From Coprinopsis marcescibilis (taxonomy: Eukaryota > Basidiomycota > Agaricomycetes > Agaricales > Psathyrellaceae), in contig ML210201.1 of NCBI GenBank assembly GCA_004369085.1, positions 1 through 64,000 on the forward strand: a DNA stretch of 64,000 bases. The letters run 5' to 3'. Each line of letters starts with the position of its first letter. Positions within the stretch are counted from its first letter, which is position 1. Positions 11,187 to 22,570 of the stretch are shown piece by piece. The position numbers were made by a program, and so were the translations under genes. The notes beneath the pieces are model-generated. The model made no database searches and had not been told where the DNA came from. It saw only the letters and a list, made by a program, of their open reading frames with translations.

Positions 11187-12553
11187 ATGTCCAACACTGA
11201 TGGAACTCGGCTCATATACCTCGATGATACTCACCCATTGATGACATATGAGGGGAGCTGGACCATAGACAGTGAATTGCACGATGACTTGGACCACAGA
11301 GTCAACAATGGCAGTCAGCATCGCACGACTGGGACCGCGTCTATGACATTCGAATTTATGGGTGCGCCGAGTGCTAACCTCGAGCTCTTTTCCGTGGGGT
11401 TGCGAATCTAACACTGCGGCAATGACAGGTCAGCAGCTGGTAATAGTCGGAACCATTAGGTCCCGAACCACGGCTTCAGGAGAGTTGGTGTTGCCTAATT
11501 ACCGATGCACCGTGGATGGAGATGAAATGTGGAAACCTGAACATTCGGTCGCGATATCCGTCAATCGCTTCGAACATTGCACGACTCGCGATGTGATTCT
11601 ACCACCTGATGTTCGTCACACCTTCCGCTTGGAGGTTGAAGCTACAGAAGAGGCCCCTTTCTGGTTGGACTTTGTCTTCCTTCGGCCAACAAGAGCTCCT
11701 TCCACCCATCTGGAGTTCACGAACTATTGGACGCAGCTCAGAAACGATGACGCGAGTCTGCGGTATAGCTCGGGATGGGAAGAGTTAGCGGACCCCACGT
11801 CCATGTTCACAAATACACCAGGCAGTCGAGTGGACTTGCAGTTTATCGGTAAGCACCGGCTACTGTTGTTCTGGCCGTTATGTCACCTTTCACTGATCTA
11901 CGAATGTAGGCACAAAACTTACTTGGATAGGAAGATTACTTGCCAATCAATCTGCCACTCCTTCAACAGCTACGTACACCTTGAACGGAGGAGACCCCGT
12001 CGAAGTTGCTCTTCGTGGCCGCGTGTCTGAACGAGATCCTGGCGAATATGTCTTATTTGAAACGTTAACTTTGCCGCGGACCCGTCACAACTTGTCAGTT
12101 GTCTACTCGGGGGACGCAGGCGCACCTCTTGTGATGCACTTCCTTCTCGTGCCAGACGGAGACATGTTCGAGCGGGATCCTGGAAGCCTAGGATCCGAGC
12201 TTGACGGCCGGGTCTTTGAAACGACACCTTCAACAACTACAAGCGGTCCGCCATCCAGTTCAGGAAGCACTAGTAGACTCGAGAATTCTGCGGGCCAGAC
12301 AGCGCCCGTTGGAGCTATTGTTGGCGGTGTGGTTGGAGGGGTAGCGTTTCTGCTGTTGCTCGTGTTAGCGGGGGTCTTCTTCTACAAGCGTCGTGGTAAG
12401 CGAAGGAATGAGAAGGGAGGAGTGAACGAAGTTCGGACGGAGCATTCAGTGACTACTGGATCGTCCCTACTGCCTTCTACATACCCAATATCTCAAACTT
12501 CACCTTCGGTCTCTAGCAGACCATTGATTGATAGTGCGCCTGCAAATTCTTGA
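11187..12553 (+). CDS. Single-pass membrane protein with beta-rich ectodomain
   Basis: I do not recognise a named family. The layout is one common in agaricomycetes: two jelly-roll-like segments, then a serine/threonine/proline-rich stalk (TTPSTTTSGPPSSSGSTSR), one transmembrane helix rich in Gly/Val/Leu (AIVGGVVGGVAFLLLLVLAG) and a basic cytosolic start FFYKRRGKRR. The first segment includes FEFMG-QQLVIVGTI and the second DLQFIG-TKLTWIGRL, suggesting two related ligand-binding beta sandwiches. Two introns are needed, ending near 11431 and 11910. There is no N-terminal signal peptide, so topology would rely on the single helix. It may be a surface sensor or adhesion protein, but this is a guess. 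Confidence 0.75.
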
Positions 12554-12922
12554 TCCCACTCGATCCGAAGCAGCTACTGTTCAAAGGATGGCACTACCGG
12601 CGTACACGCAGTAACGGTCGGTAGTACGCCCAATTTCCTTTGGAGCAGCCCTCATGTGTTCTGTATAGTCGGTAGCCGCAGCTTCAATTGATTACACCCT
12701 ATCTGACTACATAAAACCAATTTTACTATGCATGGCCCGGGACAGGCATGAGAACTTCAGTGATCAGTGAACTCGGCTTGAAATTGAAGTTGCACCCGAG
12801 GGCAGGGCCGCCAGGGTGGTCTATCAGTGTCACACCCGTGAGACATCTAGGACCGGTTGGAGCCGCCCTTCGGCGTTGGGCTTGGCGCTGTGATGTGCAG
12901 CGGTCTCGAGAGTTCCGCGACG
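12554..12922. other. Intergenic region
   Basis: 369 bp between two same-strand genes. Short GC-rich open frames overlap the 5' flank of the GPALPP gene, and I see no independent gene. Confidence 0.5.
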
Positions 12923-14119
12923 ATGGCAAACATTGGGCCCCAGCTGCCTCCACATCTCCAGCATCTACAAGGAAGCAATGTCGGCGATAGTGATGAGGAA
13001 GACGTCGGTCCCGTGCCACCATCAGTAGGTCCTCAAATACCCCCAGGATACGACGTACAACGTCGGAAGAGCGACAATGAGGGCGAAGCAACTGGTCCTA
13101 CGGCTGGGCCAACGATTCCTGCACATTTGTTGAAGAAGCGAAATACTAGTGAAGACAAAAGGGGTAACAAGAAGTCTATGGGACCGGTTGCTGGACCTTC
13201 TCGTCCTTCTCCGGAACGACAGCCAGCTACTGGGAGCTCGAACAAGCGAGTACTGGGACCAACCTTACCGTCATACGGGCCCACGTATGACCCCCGGACA
13301 TTTTCTCGGGCACAGGATGAAGACGACTCGGACGACGATGTTGGTCCGAAGCCGCTGCCGGCTGGCATGAAGCACGAAGAGTCGGACGCTGTAAAGGAGT
13401 TTATCGAGAAAGAGGAACGGCGGAAGAAACATTTGGAGGTTAGCCACACTGCTTTAGCATATTCCGTTCTACACCTGACGATATGCTTTCAGGAATCTAA
13501 TAAACCCAAAGCTGCCAAACGAGATGAGTGGATGCTGGTGCCACCTTCGCATTCCGACTTGCTTGGAAGTATGTTGCCGTTACAGTCTAAAACTCGCGTT
13601 ATCTGACCATAGCCTTGGAGATTTGGACCCCACGAAGATGAAGAAAGGGCGACAGTTCTCTAAGAACACCGCTGAGCGGTCAAACGATATGTCACTGTGG
13701 ACGGAAACCCCTGCAGAACGCCAGCAAAGGCTGGCCGACGAGATCACCGGGAAGAAGAGGAGAGCTGCCGACACCGCGCCTATAGACGACGATGTCGATA
13801 AGAAGAAACGAAAACAAGAAGAAGCCCTAATTAGGAGGGGTGTGGAGGAACATACTGTTAGTAGATCTTCCGAATTCTGCAGGAAGGTGTGCTGACCAGT
13901 CATATACAGAAGAAAAAGCGGGGCGGTGCCCTTGTCGAACAGCATGCAGCCGCTGCAAAGACAGCGGACTCTGATGAGGCCCCCGTTATTTGGGACCACG
14001 CTCGGGATATGGCAATCGGAGGGCGGCTGATGGACGACGGCAAACGAGACACAATGCTGAAAGAAGCGAAAGGGCTAGGGAGTCGCTTCAGCAGCGGAAA
14101 GAGCGGAGGATTCTTGTAG
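12923..14119 (+). CDS. GPALPP-motif protein with DUF3752 C-terminus
   Basis: Nuclear-type protein of the GPALPP1 family, whose role is unclear. Repeated GPxLPP-like motifs occur in the first 150 residues: IGPQLPPHL, VGPVPPSVGPQIPPGY, GPTIPAHL, LGPTLPSYGP and VGPKPLPAG, separated by acidic and basic low-complexity stretches. The C-terminal DUF3752 region has RDEWMLVPP, DPTKMKKGRQFSK, DMSLWTETPAERQQRLAD and the family ending DARLMDDGKRDTMLKEA-like segment (here GGRLMDDGKRDTMLKEAKGL) followed by GSRFSSGKSGGFL at the stop. Introns follow KKHLE and the VEEHT segment. The intron near 13570-13615 has an ambiguous donor: the obvious GTATGT shifts frame, whereas GTTGCC five bases later keeps it. Confidence 0.85.
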
Positions 14120-14341
14120 TTTCTTTGTAAGTTGACTTGTCTCTTGCGCACCACGCTGTACATTACCAGGCTCGATTTTGACATACACCCACCCAACACT
14201 GGCATCCCGCGAAACAACTTTCTTTCCGGCGATCGGTTTACAGCATTGTGGTATTGCACAGGTGACCGGTGACGCCTCCTGACTCAAACTCGTTAGAAAG
14301 GAGTGACTCACTAGAACCCTAAGTTGCGTTCTGGACGCCAT
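14088..14341 (-). CDS. Possible 59-residue spliced ORF, antisense overlap
   Basis: Starting at an ATG on the minus strand, two good introns (GTGAGT...GAGTCAG and GTAATG...TTACAAAG) join three exons. The reading frame contains TCAIPQCCKPIAGKK and GWVYVKIEP, four cysteines in all, and stops inside the last exon of the GPALPP gene on the other strand. I recognise no family. The splice sites are convincing but the product is very short, so it may be an untranslated antisense RNA or chance. Confidence 0.25.
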
Positions 14342-16157
14342 GACTGAGCGTATTTTGAAACCCACTCAGGTATATTCTAAATGCGCCCTCATGAAAATGT
14401 CAGCCACCCTCCTCCTGGATTAGATACGCGAGGCCCAGGGGCCTATAAAAGGTCCCTGTCCTCGCCTTCATCCCTTATCTTCTCTTCCCTTCTCAAGGCA
14501 ATCATCTCCTGGTCTCAAAGCCTCTCCCGCCTTGTGTTAGCATCCATGACTCGACTTCTATCCTACTCTGGCAGCTTCTGCTGGCCACTGCCCATCATCA
14601 TTGGCGATTATGCTACCCGCTTGCAGCAATAACTGCCTATCACTATTAAAACCCAGTGAGCTCCCTTCTCGTATCTCGCCTTGTTTATGTTTGCTCATCA
14701 TTTATCGCAACAAGCCGCTGATCCTGACGCCACGCCTAACAGAGGCTGTAACTCTCGAGTCTGAGGGCGTCCATGTGCTTATGCGTACCACTTGGACAGT
14801 CCCTACCCCTCCCCTTAGACGATGGCCTAAATCCCACTGTTGACAATCCCTTACCGGACATTTCTTCGGAAAAGGGGTGACGCTCTTGCGCACTGACCCA
14901 CACGGTCTTCTTCATGTCACTCATCTTCTTCGGGGGACAGAGAACTGGAGTTGATGCGCGTCAGCGAGACGGTTGCGAAGCTCGCCTTGTGCACGAGATG
15001 TCGTTGGGGAACGACATTTTGGCGCAAGGTGACTTCCAGCGATTCCCAACTCATCCTCCCTATCGCGAGGAGGGTTGTGGCGTTGCTGCCTGTGTCTGGG
15101 CCTCTGTTCTGTGCATGCCGGGTGCGACTTAAGGTCAATCCCTGCCTCTGTGGGGCTTAAGCCCAGGAACAAAGGTTGAAGTGGTAGGTGTCTTGGGTTG
15201 TCAGCCGCAAATCATGGATGGGACTGTAGTGGCATGCGAGCTGGCTGCTGTCCATTGTAAGTCGCAGTCTCTACTCGCCGCACTATAATTCATCGGATTT
15301 ATAGAACACTCTTAAACAAAACCATATCATATCCGTAACGCCATCCACTCCCTCATTTTATCATCCCAAACGTCTAATCATGTCCGACCTCAGCTGTTAC
15401 TACCATAAAAATCGGTCATTGAACTTCCCGCTACTATCTATCATGGCGGATGGGCAGTTCAGCTGTGCTGTGAGTTGTCTCTCGTCTTTAATTCCATCAA
15501 CATGTACTTATCACCCTTCAGGACTCTACGCCGCAATATACCGCTGCCAGTCCTTTCTCCAGATGTAGGCTCTTTAGGACTTGTGTTTCACCTGGCCACT
15601 TGCTGACATGCGAAAATAGTTTATGCTCTCCGTGTTTGACGTCAGTCCGTTGTATCTGATATTTGCCATGCCATGATGCAAAATGTCTATGGCTTGCCTG
15701 TATTATTTTGCCCCTTTCTTTATTACGTTTATATTTCATGCATACCATTCCAATCGCAGGACTTTTATTATACCAAATATTTTAATATTTTGTACCATGG
15801 TCGTACCTAGGCAATGTTAATATAAGAGAACAAATGATACGAGACGAACAGTCAGTATGCCTATGGCACGGGGTTTGACTTCAAATACTTGCAGTTCACT
15901 ATGCGCCGGTGTATTGCAGTCTCGCGCGCCACTGTATGTTCTTTTGCCCCCATTTCTGGACCCTCTTGGCCTCTTGGCCTCTCAGACCTTCGGACCCCCG
16001 GGACGTCGGACTCGATCGTCCGGCGTGAGTGGACGTCCGTCATCGGTTGGGGTGCGTTTTCCTTTCACACCGAACTTTCACCTCTCAATTTGGTGGCGAA
16101 CTGTCTGGCCAACAATCCGCATACATAGCACACACACACACACACAATCCGTGGAAT
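14342..16157. other. Long intergenic region with an orphan TATA box
   Basis: No long exon is supported. A strong TATAAAAGG lies at 14443-14451 and is followed by pyrimidine-rich sequence and short open frames. One of these can be spliced with a GTGAGC...CTAACAG intron into a peptide of about 50 residues starting near 14609, without similarity to anything I know. This may be the promoter of a noncoding or very small gene. A (CA)n tract lies at the right end. Confidence 0.35.
16129..16146. repeat. (CA)n microsatellite
   Basis: Nine CA dinucleotide units lie just upstream of the F-box gene start codon at 16158, probably in its 5' leader. Confidence 0.9.
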
Positions 16158-17898
16158 ATGGCCAATGTACCTTGGTCTTTAGCTAGCCATATCAATGATG
16201 TCATTTCTTCAAAGGGAGGGCACCAACTTTCACTGGCGCGTACAAGCACTACCACGGTGAGTGCCACACTGGCTTGGTTGAAGCGTCGGACTCGGAGACT
16301 TATTAAATGGGCTAGGTTGAGCTCAACCTTACCAGCCTACCAGAAGAACTCATCATTGCGGTTATGGAGTTCGCCGAGTGGAGTGACATTCTAAGGTTGC
16401 GATGTGTGAGTATTCGTACGTCAAGGCGCTCGACATATTTAAAGGACCATCCTTCAGTGTTGCAAAGTCATGCATTCCACATCACGAGCGAGATCCATTT
16501 GGGTCGCACTGCTTCATCGATACTATCTGACGGTTTTTCCAAGGCCTTTCCTTCTACCAAAACCTTTGGAACATTGCACATCGAGTGAGCTGGAAGTGCT
16601 CATCACGGGGTGGTTTAGAGACGTGCGCGACTTCTCCAACGAAATTTCCCCGCCACAGACGTCTACACTCCAGATGAACAGCGCAGAGCATCGAAAGCTC
16701 GGTACCATTCCTGGCGGTCGCTTCATGCTATACTCGGCGTATCAAGGCAGTGTTTATTACCAGGATCCCCAAAGCATACCCAACACCCCGCCAACGATGC
16801 TGATCCGATCGCCATTTCACGAGACCCTGACGAAACGTGCGGTCATCATGAACTTCTCGTTCGAGCCACTCCTCCCTCGTAACAGTGGCTTTCTCAGCCT
16901 TGAAGCATTGGAGGACCAATGGTTTCCCCGGTCGCTAAATCTAGTATTGACATGGAACGACTATGGAAACACATATCGAAAAGTTGAGGAAACTGTCATC
17001 GAAGTTTGGACACTACTTCCTCAGGTCGTCTGCGGTGAACTGGTAGGATATCTTAGCAAACGACTGTCATCCTTTAACGAAGATCCATACGGCCAAATGA
17101 TCTCGTGCGCGATTCTTGGTGACAAGGTTGCCTATGGCATGTCTGGAAATCGGGGGGACGATGATCCCGCTGTTGTCGTTGTGAACTGGGCTGGGCTTAC
17201 CAGAGGTTCATTCCCAGGCCATCGCATATACTTCTCGATTTTTCCAACGAAGGTGGGCTTGCATTCATTGGTGCCTGCCCGGTCCCCATAACTTACAAGT
17301 CCTCTGCCAGGACTTGACGCTTCTACCTGATGATCGCATTATGGTTGTTTACAGTCTATATGTTCAAATTTGGAAGTTGGGGCAGGGAACTCCCTCGTCT
17401 TCTCTTCCGCCTTCAAAAAGGCAAAGAGCTCCCTTTCTAGATCCAGCCTGGAAGGAGTCTTTCGAACATCCAATCAGATTTAGATCTTGCACATCCACCC
17501 CCTTTTTCATCCGAAATTCCGTTCGGATTGTCATCCCCACTGTGGGAGGTCTCTACGGGATCGTTTTGCCTTGCTTCGCCAAGGGGTCAGGTGGGGATCG
17601 ACCGATAGAGGTGGTACACTTGGTCCAGGGGCAATACACGCTTGCTGATTCTGATAAAATGCAATGGTACGGTTACCGAAAGGGCGCGTCGGTTTTCCAC
17701 CGCCGTCTGGCTCTCCAGTACTCCTGGCCTGATGACCTTCAAACTCCTTTCGCTGGAATCGCCCATCCAATCCCTGACCAATACAAGGCTTGGATTAGCC
17801 CACACTTTTACTTCAACGAATCATTGAACTGTATCCAGTCGCTTGATGACTACACGTCAAAGTATCATGTTGTCAGCCTCAATCAACCTGTAAATTAA
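16158..17898 (+). CDS. F-box protein
   Basis: Predicted substrate-recognition subunit of an SCF ubiquitin ligase. After a short first exon (MANVPWSLASHINDV), exon 2 encodes the F-box LTSLPEELIIAVMEFAEWSDILRLRC, continuing after an intron into CKVMHSTSRARSIWVALL. The rest is about 450 residues of beta-strand-rich sequence without recognisable repeats, typical of the large agaricomycete F-box families. Three introns are needed, near 16258-16318, 16406-16458 and 17252-17311. The stop codon ends at 17898. The substrate is unknown. Confidence 0.85.
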
Positions 17899-19413
17899 CG
17901 TGTTCTAATTTATAGACAATGTGCTTGTTATCCTCCTCTGTTTTTCCCCAAGGTCTAAATCTCCAGTTGCATAATGGCTGGTCTCGACCCAAAAGCTCTC
18001 CAAGAATTGCTTTCCCTGCGTTGAAAACGGCAGTGGGTTCAACAAGAATCTAAAATCATCCCAAAATCATGAGCTTCCATCAAGCTCCATGAAAGCAAAC
18101 ATTAGACATACCCAGTAAGTTAAAATCTTGAAGATGTCCGCGAGGGACACACCATTCCCGCCGTCTCCTTCAGAAGTAACATCAAGGGTGCAGACACCAA
18201 TGACAGTACTCTCCTTTCGGCTTAGTGAATCCCCAATGTGGACCCCAAATATCTGCGTTATCCCATCGCTGATACACCATGTGACACCTTCACTAGTGGC
18301 ATTGAGGTACGTCAGACATGCATGGAATACAGTCAACAATGCTACTCACCAGTTGAGCGACGGTATCATATACAGCTGCTTCTTCGCTACAACGTGAGAC
18401 TAGACGTCTATATTATAGTTTTCTCAGACATTTTGTTGATTCGTGAATGAAGGGCGAAGGCCCCAAGCCCTTGCATCTCCTGTATATTGAAGGATGGACC
18501 ACTTGTAAGCACGAGTGGTACGGAAAGGACAGGTGTATTTTCAAAGTGCTGCAGTATTAAGTCACAGGCGTCTGAGCGCAAAAGAAGATTGATTGCTGAT
18601 GCATATATATCGCAAAATCTGTGGGACATCAGTCCTTGGGAGTCCCATTAATGTAAGTACCTTTCGGCGCTAAATATGTCCTCTAAGTTTCACGGCACCA
18701 AGCCATATCTCTGAAGCATCCACAAGTTCAGGTTCAAGCTTGGGAGGCCCTCGTAGGAGCATCTCAACATTTTATCGAATTCTTTGTGCTTACGTGTTCC
18801 GCTAAAAATAATCACCTCTGCTGTCCATCTTCAAGCTGGTGATCGTATGTTAAAGGCTAACTCGCTGCAGATATAATGGGAGACGGTTAATGTATTCAAT
18901 GATTCATTAAAGTCCCTGTCAGAAAGCATGAAGTGCTACCTACAGCTCGGACTCACTAGAGCTTGACTCGAGGACTTTGCTTTGACGCGCATGGACTAAA
19001 GAGAGTGTTTCTCGCTGCACCGGCATACCCCGAAGTCTAAGTGCGCCGAGCTTGTCAACTCTTACGTTCAAGAACCTGGCGTTCAATTCTTTCCAGAGAC
19101 AGATTTACAGTTTGGATTTTTTACTGTACAATTAGTTACACTGCGAAATGGAGGAGACAATTGCAGCGAACAATGTATTAGTAAAGGAGCATCATTAGGG
19201 GCTTAGAAAATCGAAGGGTGTTTAAGGTAATTCCTAGTGAGCAAAAGGTCGAGTCGAGTTGGTGTTTGCGTGTTTGAATTTGATGCATATGATGATTAAG
19301 GCAGCTGTGAAAGAGAGCTTCGTCAGCATCAGTATAAGAGTGGAAATTCACATGATCCACGTACCATTAAGTTATGAGAGTGTCGGCTAGTCAGGCTGCG
19401 TGCCATGGGGCAC
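17899..19413. other. Intergenic region with possible decayed gene
   Basis: About 1.5 kb. Minus-strand open segments at 18067-18339 and 18408-18629 may be exons of one gene and are listed separately. The stretch 18640-19400 shows nothing I can support. Confidence 0.4.
18067..18629 (-). CDS. Unrecognised protein, possible multi-exon gene or remnant
   Basis: Two open segments on the minus strand read like real protein: MSHRFCDIYASAINLLL with LTSGPSFNIQEMQGLGAFAL, and CISDGITQIFGVHIGDSLS with GVCTLDVTSEGDGGNGVSL. They can be linked by introns GTCTGA...TTGTAG and GTGAGT...CACTAG with a small exon between. The end after ILTYW is unclear because a further donor (GTATGT) leads into sequence where I find no clear last exon. 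I assign no function. It may be a degraded gene next to the duplicated pheromone-like block. Confidence 0.3.
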
Positions 19414-19587
19414 CTAGGCAATAACGCAGTAAGAAGTGGAACCACCACCTCCGCCTGTCTCGAAGTCGGAGGGTGCATCAACGACGGGGCGCTGAGCGAT
19501 AACGCAGTAGGATGTTGAGCCGCTGCCTCCGCCGGTCTCTTGGTTGGTGGGGGTGTCGATGGTAGGGAGGACGATGAAGGAATCCAT
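19414..19587 (-). CDS. Pheromone-like CaaX precursor 1 (two internal units)
   Basis: Intronless 57-residue precursor. It begins MDSFIVLPTIDTPTNQ and ends in the CaaX box CVIA directly before the stop, as in farnesylated fungal mating pheromones. Two related units are visible: ETGGGSGSTSYCVIA at residues 17-31 and ETGGGGGSTSYCVIA at 43-57, joined by a spacer QRPVVDAPSDF. Only the C-terminal CVIA can be prenylated directly. An internal CVIA would first need a cut after its alanine. The MDSF start and glycine-rich unit match the basidiomycete pheromone family (Pfam PF08015) as I know it. The TATA-like ATTATATA at 19671-19678 lies 84 bp upstream. An alternative is a secreted or intracellular prenylated peptide outside mating. 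Confidence 0.85.
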   Translation of the reverse strand: MDSFIVLPTIDTPTNQETGGGSGSTSYCVIAQRPVVDAPSDFETGGGGGSTSYCVIA

Positions 19588-20544
19588 TGCGAGGTGGTAG
19601 TGGTAGTGGTAGAGGACTTTGATTTGATTTAGCTCTGAAGAACTGAGGAATCTCCCTCAAAGGGTGCCGGATTATATACTCCTGCAACCCCACACTTTTG
19701 AGATTAACACTTCATAAATCGCCGATCGGTGAACATGAGATGGGCGGCGCCTACGTTATCCACCCTAGCCGTCATCATGATCCATCGTTATTGTTCGGAT
19801 TATTTGGTAGTACTTTGTGGATTGCGCACGCTGGATACTAATCTGGATGGCCTTGCAAGTGTTTACAGAGAGTAATTGTTAGATGCGGGTACTGTGAAGA
19901 CCCGGCCGCTAAGTCCGTTTGAATTGCTATTGTATTTCGGTGCGATTCCCGGTGGAGCACAATTGGCCATGGCCGTTTGCCGGCATTCACAATAAGATGA
20001 AGACCGAGTATGTGAGACTGGAGGTGGTGAGCATTTAATTCAGTTTGTATTCCTTGCACCCGCGTTTAGCGCCGTTTACTTTTTGTTGCGGGAACGCGGA
20101 TCGATCCCTGGACGTGCGAATCCATCGCTCTCAAGTTGGTCATGTTAGTTTTTATACAAGGATTCAGAGTCGTAAGGCCCTCCTCGTGAGTACATACAGC
20201 ATACGTCAGTAGAGTGTAGAATAAGAGTATACTGCTAATACTGAATTCATCTGCTCCAATGGACCAGCGGGAATTCTGTCTCCAACTTGGCGTGGATCGC
20301 AACCTTGCTCTCAATGAGCGCCTAATCGATACATCCGACAAATAGCGTCTCACCAATGGTCATGGTCAGGCCAACGCACGAGTAAAATAAAAAGCGAGGT
20401 CTATAGTGTGTCATACAGGACAAAAAGCTCTCCCGGAGCTTGGGACGCTGCCAACCAAGTCACAATGGTCACTTCCGTATATGATAGCTAACCAAAGCTG
20501 TGCACATGCCACGCGACGCCCTTGCACTGTACCGACGATCGAGC
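19588..20544. other. Spacer between pheromone-like copies
   Basis: Contains the upstream region of precursor 1. A minus-strand open segment at 20066-20356 has no recognisable domain, and alternative frames there carry stops, so I do not call a gene. It may hold an older decayed copy that I cannot align. Confidence 0.4.
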
Positions 20545-20937
20545 TAGAGCTACCGTATGTTGACCGCGATAGGCTACGCAACTATGTAGTCATATGCCCT
20601 TTATGGGGCTGAGCTTTCCAAGACGCTTCTTATGTTACAGATGGGTTCCATAAATTTCTCAATTACGATCCGAACCACTGGCGGTACAGCTACGCCATTA
20701 CAACAAGTATGTAACCGATTATATTAAAGGGCACTATTTTGAGAAGGTCGAAGGGGGTATATGGATGTGGCTTTAAGGCAGGAGCTGATATGGTTGGAGT
20801 GGATGTTGGAATTAAGGCAGTCTAATCTGCAGCGGGAGAGAATCAGCAATGATGTCGCAATCAAATATTGCGGATTGCACTCACCGTTTCATAGCTGTCA
20901 GCCAACGCGTATGAGTACGCTGTGTGCCTATACTCAC

Positions 20938-21111
20938 TTAAGCGATGACGCAGTAGGAAGGGGAGCCGCTTCCAGGTTTACCGCTCTCGAAGTTGGCGGG
21001 GGCATCAACGACGGGGTGTTGGGCGATGATGCAGTAAGAGGTCGAGCCGCTAGGGTTACCGGACTCTTCGTTGGTGGGGGTATCGATGGGGAGAGTGATG
21101 AAGGAGTCCAT
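20938..21111 (-). CDS. Pheromone-like CaaX precursor 2 (two diverged units)
   Basis: Intronless 57-residue precursor beginning MDSFITLPIDTPTNE. The first unit ESGNPSGSTSYCIIA ends at residue 30 and the second ESGKPGSGSPSYCVIA ends at the C-terminus, with QHPVVDAPANF between. The two units differ from each other and from those of precursors 1 and 3 in the stretch before the cysteine. That is where receptor specificity is set in basidiomycete pheromones. A TATAAAG box at 21169-21175 lies about 58 bp upstream, at the same distance as in precursor 3. It sits in duplication unit A. Confidence 0.87.
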   Translation of the reverse strand: MDSFITLPIDTPTNEESGNPSGSTSYCIIAQHPVVDAPANFESGKPGSGSPSYCVIA

Positions 21112-21854
21112 TATTGCTTTGTACTAGATTGGAAATCTGGAGATACGCAGAGGCCAAAACCGAAGGGACTTTATACCCGAGGGTGTCGCTTTCGGTTGCA
21201 GTTGACAAAAAGGACTACTTGCTTGCCCAAAGACCGCAGCTACCACTCATCTATTGTACGAGAAATCAGTGGTCTTAGCCAACCAGTCCAAAAAAGCATG
21301 TAGGAATGACCATGACGGAGCTGGGACTGACAGAAACTTGTGCAAGTTGTTCCCGGTTTGTCCGCTTCAATTGTATCGACCTTGTCAGGAAGAGGTGAAG
21401 GTGGCCCTTTTACTTTCTCGTATCGTCCCAATTAAGGCTTGATGTGGTCGACCCAGGACCGCTGTACGGAAGGATTCATTCCAGGATCGCGGATTCAGCC
21501 ATTCTGGTCTTTTGACCGGTGCGATTCGGGCGCTTAAGACCCATCTGACGCTAAGTGGTCCAAACTCAGTCGTTCGATCGATTGCATATGCATGCAACGG
21601 TTGGATCACCACAAAGTCCGCCAACTGACTGACCACAAACTCTGACAAGAGCCAGGCATTCGGGTGTTGACACCATTTCACTACTGTGAATAGAAAATCG
21701 CTTTATCAAAAGGTCGTGTTACAAATATCCGAGCCTAAAAGCTAAAAGAATTTGAGGGGTGAAGATCGAAGTGGTCATAACAGCTAGACAGGCTCACCAC
21801 GAGGGAAATGGCCTCCTCGGTGGGTTGTGTGTGGTGATTGCAGCTTGTGGCTTG

Positions 21855-22025
21855 TCAGGCGGTACCGCAGAAAAACATAGAGCCGTTTCTTCCGCCGGTC
21901 TCGAAGTCGAAGGGATTATCGACGAGTAAGGGTTAAGAGACAACAAGTAGGACTTTGAGCTGTCGCTGACGGCGATCTCTTGTTTCGGTCAGTGAGAATC
22001 CATGATGACAGTGAAAGGACTCCAT
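21855..22025 (-). pseudogene. Decayed pheromone-like precursor copy A
   Basis: Aligned with the intact copies by position in the duplicated block. The start reads MESF, but the following sequence is shifted and meets stops before the second unit. The last stretch is still legible as FETGGRNGS and ends in CGTA instead of CVIA, keeping the prenylatable cysteine position. A TATAAAA at 22061-22067 survives upstream. I infer loss of function from frameshift and stop codons. Confidence 0.75.
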
Positions 22026-22570
22026 TTCAAAGAGCGGGGGTGGTAGAAGCCAAGGACCGTTTTTATAGGACATAGCGAAGACCCAAAAGATAATAGCTGA
22101 GCTAGGGACATCTGGGGTGCCGCTAGCGCCTATTCAATACACCTGATCGCAACTCGCAGGATGTCGCCTTCCCAGCTGTAGTTGACCGAAAGCTCTGCTT
22201 GGCCCGGGTTGAGTTACCGTATGTTGACCGCTCTGATAAGTATTCATAGGCAAAACTCATGGGGCTAAGCTGCTTCTTGTGTTGGATTTCATAAATTCTC
22301 AATTACGATCTGAACCAGTACAACTGCGCCATTACAATAATAATAGATAGCCGATTATATCAAAGGGGGTATGGTGAGAAGTTCGAAGGGGGTATATGGT
22401 CGTGGTGCAGGCAGGAGCTGTAGTAGCCGAATCTTGAGAATGGGTGTTGGGACTAGGACAGTCTGCAGCGGAAGAGACTCAGGAACGATGTCACAACCAA
22501 CTATCACGGATAAAACTCACTGTTAATAAGAACTGCCCGGCCAACGAGTACGCTGTGGGACCGTACTCAT

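Larger units (their letters stand above)
20545..22207. repeat. Tandem segmental duplication, unit A
   Basis: A block of about 1.7 kb carrying one intact and one decayed pheromone-like copy, imperfectly repeated by unit B. Matching landmarks include TTACCGTATGTTGACCG near the left edge, ATAAATTTCTCAATTACGATC, GAAGGGGGTATATGG, GTTTGTCCGCTTCAATTG, GGGCGCTTAAGACCCATCTG, and ATAGCTGAGCTAGGGACATC near the right edge. Both units keep the same order and spacing with small indels. Confidence 0.8.

Noticed and set aside
14381..14632. 83-codon open frame after the GPALPP gene
   Set aside because: Its first codons precede the TATA box at 14443, so the frame would not be transcribed whole from that promoter, and no domain is visible.
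20066..20356. 96-codon minus-strand open frame between pheromone-like copies
   Set aside because: No family resemblance. An alternative frame that reads more protein-like contains stop codons, so at best it is a remnant.
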